Assembly: GCA_947175465.1 (NCBI GenBank)
Contig: CAMWMY010000101.1
Coordinates: 1-5,440 of the forward strand
Direction of reading: 5' to 3'
Source of the DNA: an uncultured Erysipelotrichaceae bacterium
GTDB lineage: Bacteria; Bacillota_I; Bacilli_A; Erysipelotrichales; Erysipelotrichaceae
Length of the DNA stretch: 5,440 bases
Of this stretch, positions 4,653 through 5,440 are shown in pieces. The notes under the pieces were generated by a model, which saw only the letters and a list, made by a program, of their open reading frames with translations, was not told where the DNA came from and made no database searches. Each line of letters opens with the position of its first letter. Within the stretch, counting starts at the first letter, position 1. Position numbers and translations under genes: made by a program.

Positions 4653-5440
4653 CTTCTTCCTCCTCCTCTGCTTTATTTAATTCTTCTTTAATTACATTCT
4701 TTTCGTATACTTTATAAAATGGAAAATATAATCCTGCACATAAAATAATCATAAAGAACATAAGTAATACATTCCTTATATCTCCACCAGAAATCCATCC
4801 TTGAATAAAGAAAGGAATAAATGATGGATCAGCATTATATCCATAATTTACAATTCCTAGTACTTGTGCGAAGTATCCAATAATTACACATATAGAAGGT
4901 GATAATATGTAAGGTATTGCTAAAATTGGGTTATATACAATAGGAACTCCAAATGTAATTGGCTCATTAATTGAGCAAATACCAGGAATTACAGATATTC
5001 TAGCAAGTGACTTTAATTTTGTAGATTTTGATCTCCACATTAATAAAATAAGCCCTAAAGTCCCTCCTGTTCCACCAATCATAGCGTAACGGAATAACTG
5101 TAAGTTCATAGCAGTCATTGTTTCAAGTCCATCTTTCATCGCGCTTGCATTCGCTGCTGTCCCATTTAATCCTAATGTGAAAACAATAGGAAATATAACA
5201 GATGTTCCATTTACACCAAAGAACCATAATAAGTTCCCAAATAGGATAATTAGAGCAAATACCCATATATTATTTCCTATTTCAATTGCTGGTGTTAAAA
5301 GTGTATTTACAAACTCTGGAAAAACTTGTCCAGTATTGCTAATAATTAATAAGTTTATTCCATAAAAGAAAATAATATTCACAAACAAAGGTAATAATGA
5401 ATTTACAAATGTTGCGACCATACTAGGTACACTACTAGGA
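4636..5440 (-). CDS. PTS EIIC permease, lactose/cellobiose family, 5'-partial
   Basis: Integral membrane subunit of a sugar phosphotransferase system that carries a sugar, probably a beta-linked disaccharide, and presents it to EIIB for phosphorylation. The frame stays open to the right edge, reading PSSVPS before the first Met at 5421, so that Met is internal. The visible 267 residues are the C-terminal part of a protein usually about 430-450 long. Numbering from that Met, hallmarks are LLWFFGVNG (64-72), MIGGTGGTLGL (114-124), KLKSLARISVIPGI (135-148) and the sugar-site loop INEPITFGVPIVYNP (151-165). Hydrophobic stretches lie at about 9-28, 52-68, 74-84, 114-130, 161-191 and 217-236. The residue that is His in most GIHG motifs is Asn here. 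The cytoplasmic tail is acidic (EEEEEDGFLL). The EIIA and EIIB genes are not in the window, and the substrate cannot be named. Confidence 0.92.
   Translation of the reverse strand, partial: PSSVPSMVATFVNSLLPLFVNIIFFYGINLLIISNTGQVFPEFVNTLLTPAIEIGNNIWVFALIILFGNLLWFFGVNGTSVIFPIVFTLGLNGTAANASAMKDGLETMTAMNLQLFRYAMIGGTGGTLGLILLMWRSKSTKLKSLARISVIPGICSINEPITFGVPIVYNPILAIPYILSPSICVIIGYFAQVLGIVNYGYNADPSFIPFFIQGWISGGDIRNVLLMFFMIILCAGLYFPFYKVYEKNVIKEELNKAEEEEEDGFLL
4659..4667 (-). promoter_or_regulatory. Ribosome binding site of the RarA-C-like gene inside the EIIC tail
   Basis: On the minus strand AGGAGGAGG (4667-4659) ends six bases before the ATG at 4652. The same bases encode part of the run of glutamates at the permease C-terminus. 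This strong site fixes the start of the downstream gene and supports coupled translation. Confidence 0.8.

Overview
The window comes from an AT-rich, low-GC Gram-positive (Firmicutes) chromosome. Two things point that way: the conserved dnaX-ybaB-recR cluster, and a perfect Firmicutes-type parS site, which also suggests the origin-proximal part of the chromosome. The extreme AT bias and the gene content resemble Erysipelotrichia-like gut bacteria, but that placement is an impression only.

Layout, left to right. (1) 1-540, plus strand: the end of a CYTH-domain phosphatase gene whose start lies off the left edge. (2) 549-586: a strong hairpin that can terminate transcription from both sides, between this gene and the convergent minus-strand genes. 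(3) 613-3304, minus strand: dnaX, ybaB and recR, overlapping by 4 and 1 bases, a tightly coupled DNA replication and repair operon. A perfect 18-bp palindrome carrying parS lies inside dnaX. (4) 3323-3382: a possible weak terminator after tadA and an extended -10 promoter for dnaX. (5) 3373-3840, minus: tadA, the tRNA adenosine deaminase. (6) 3863-3946, minus: a short SRP RNA (ffs) with its own promoter and a terminal helix that doubles as a terminator. (7) 4101-4652, minus: a stand-alone homologue of the RarA/MgsA C-terminal domain without the AAA+ ATPase part, apparently shortened by an in-frame stop. (8) 4636-5440, minus: the C-terminal part of a lactose/cellobiose-family PTS membrane permease (EIIC), cut by the right edge.

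Most of the window is housekeeping: SRP RNA for membrane targeting, tRNA wobble editing, the clamp loader, a nucleoid-associated protein and recombination mediator RecR. The accessory part is the right end, where a sugar permease is translationally coupled to an orphan RarA-C-like protein of unknown role. No CRISPR array, insertion sequence, tRNA or phage gene was seen, and I do not see a convincing new multi-gene system. The items most worth a second look are parS inside dnaX, the permease/RarA-C pairing, and the coding-like 18-codon stretch after the RarA-C stop.
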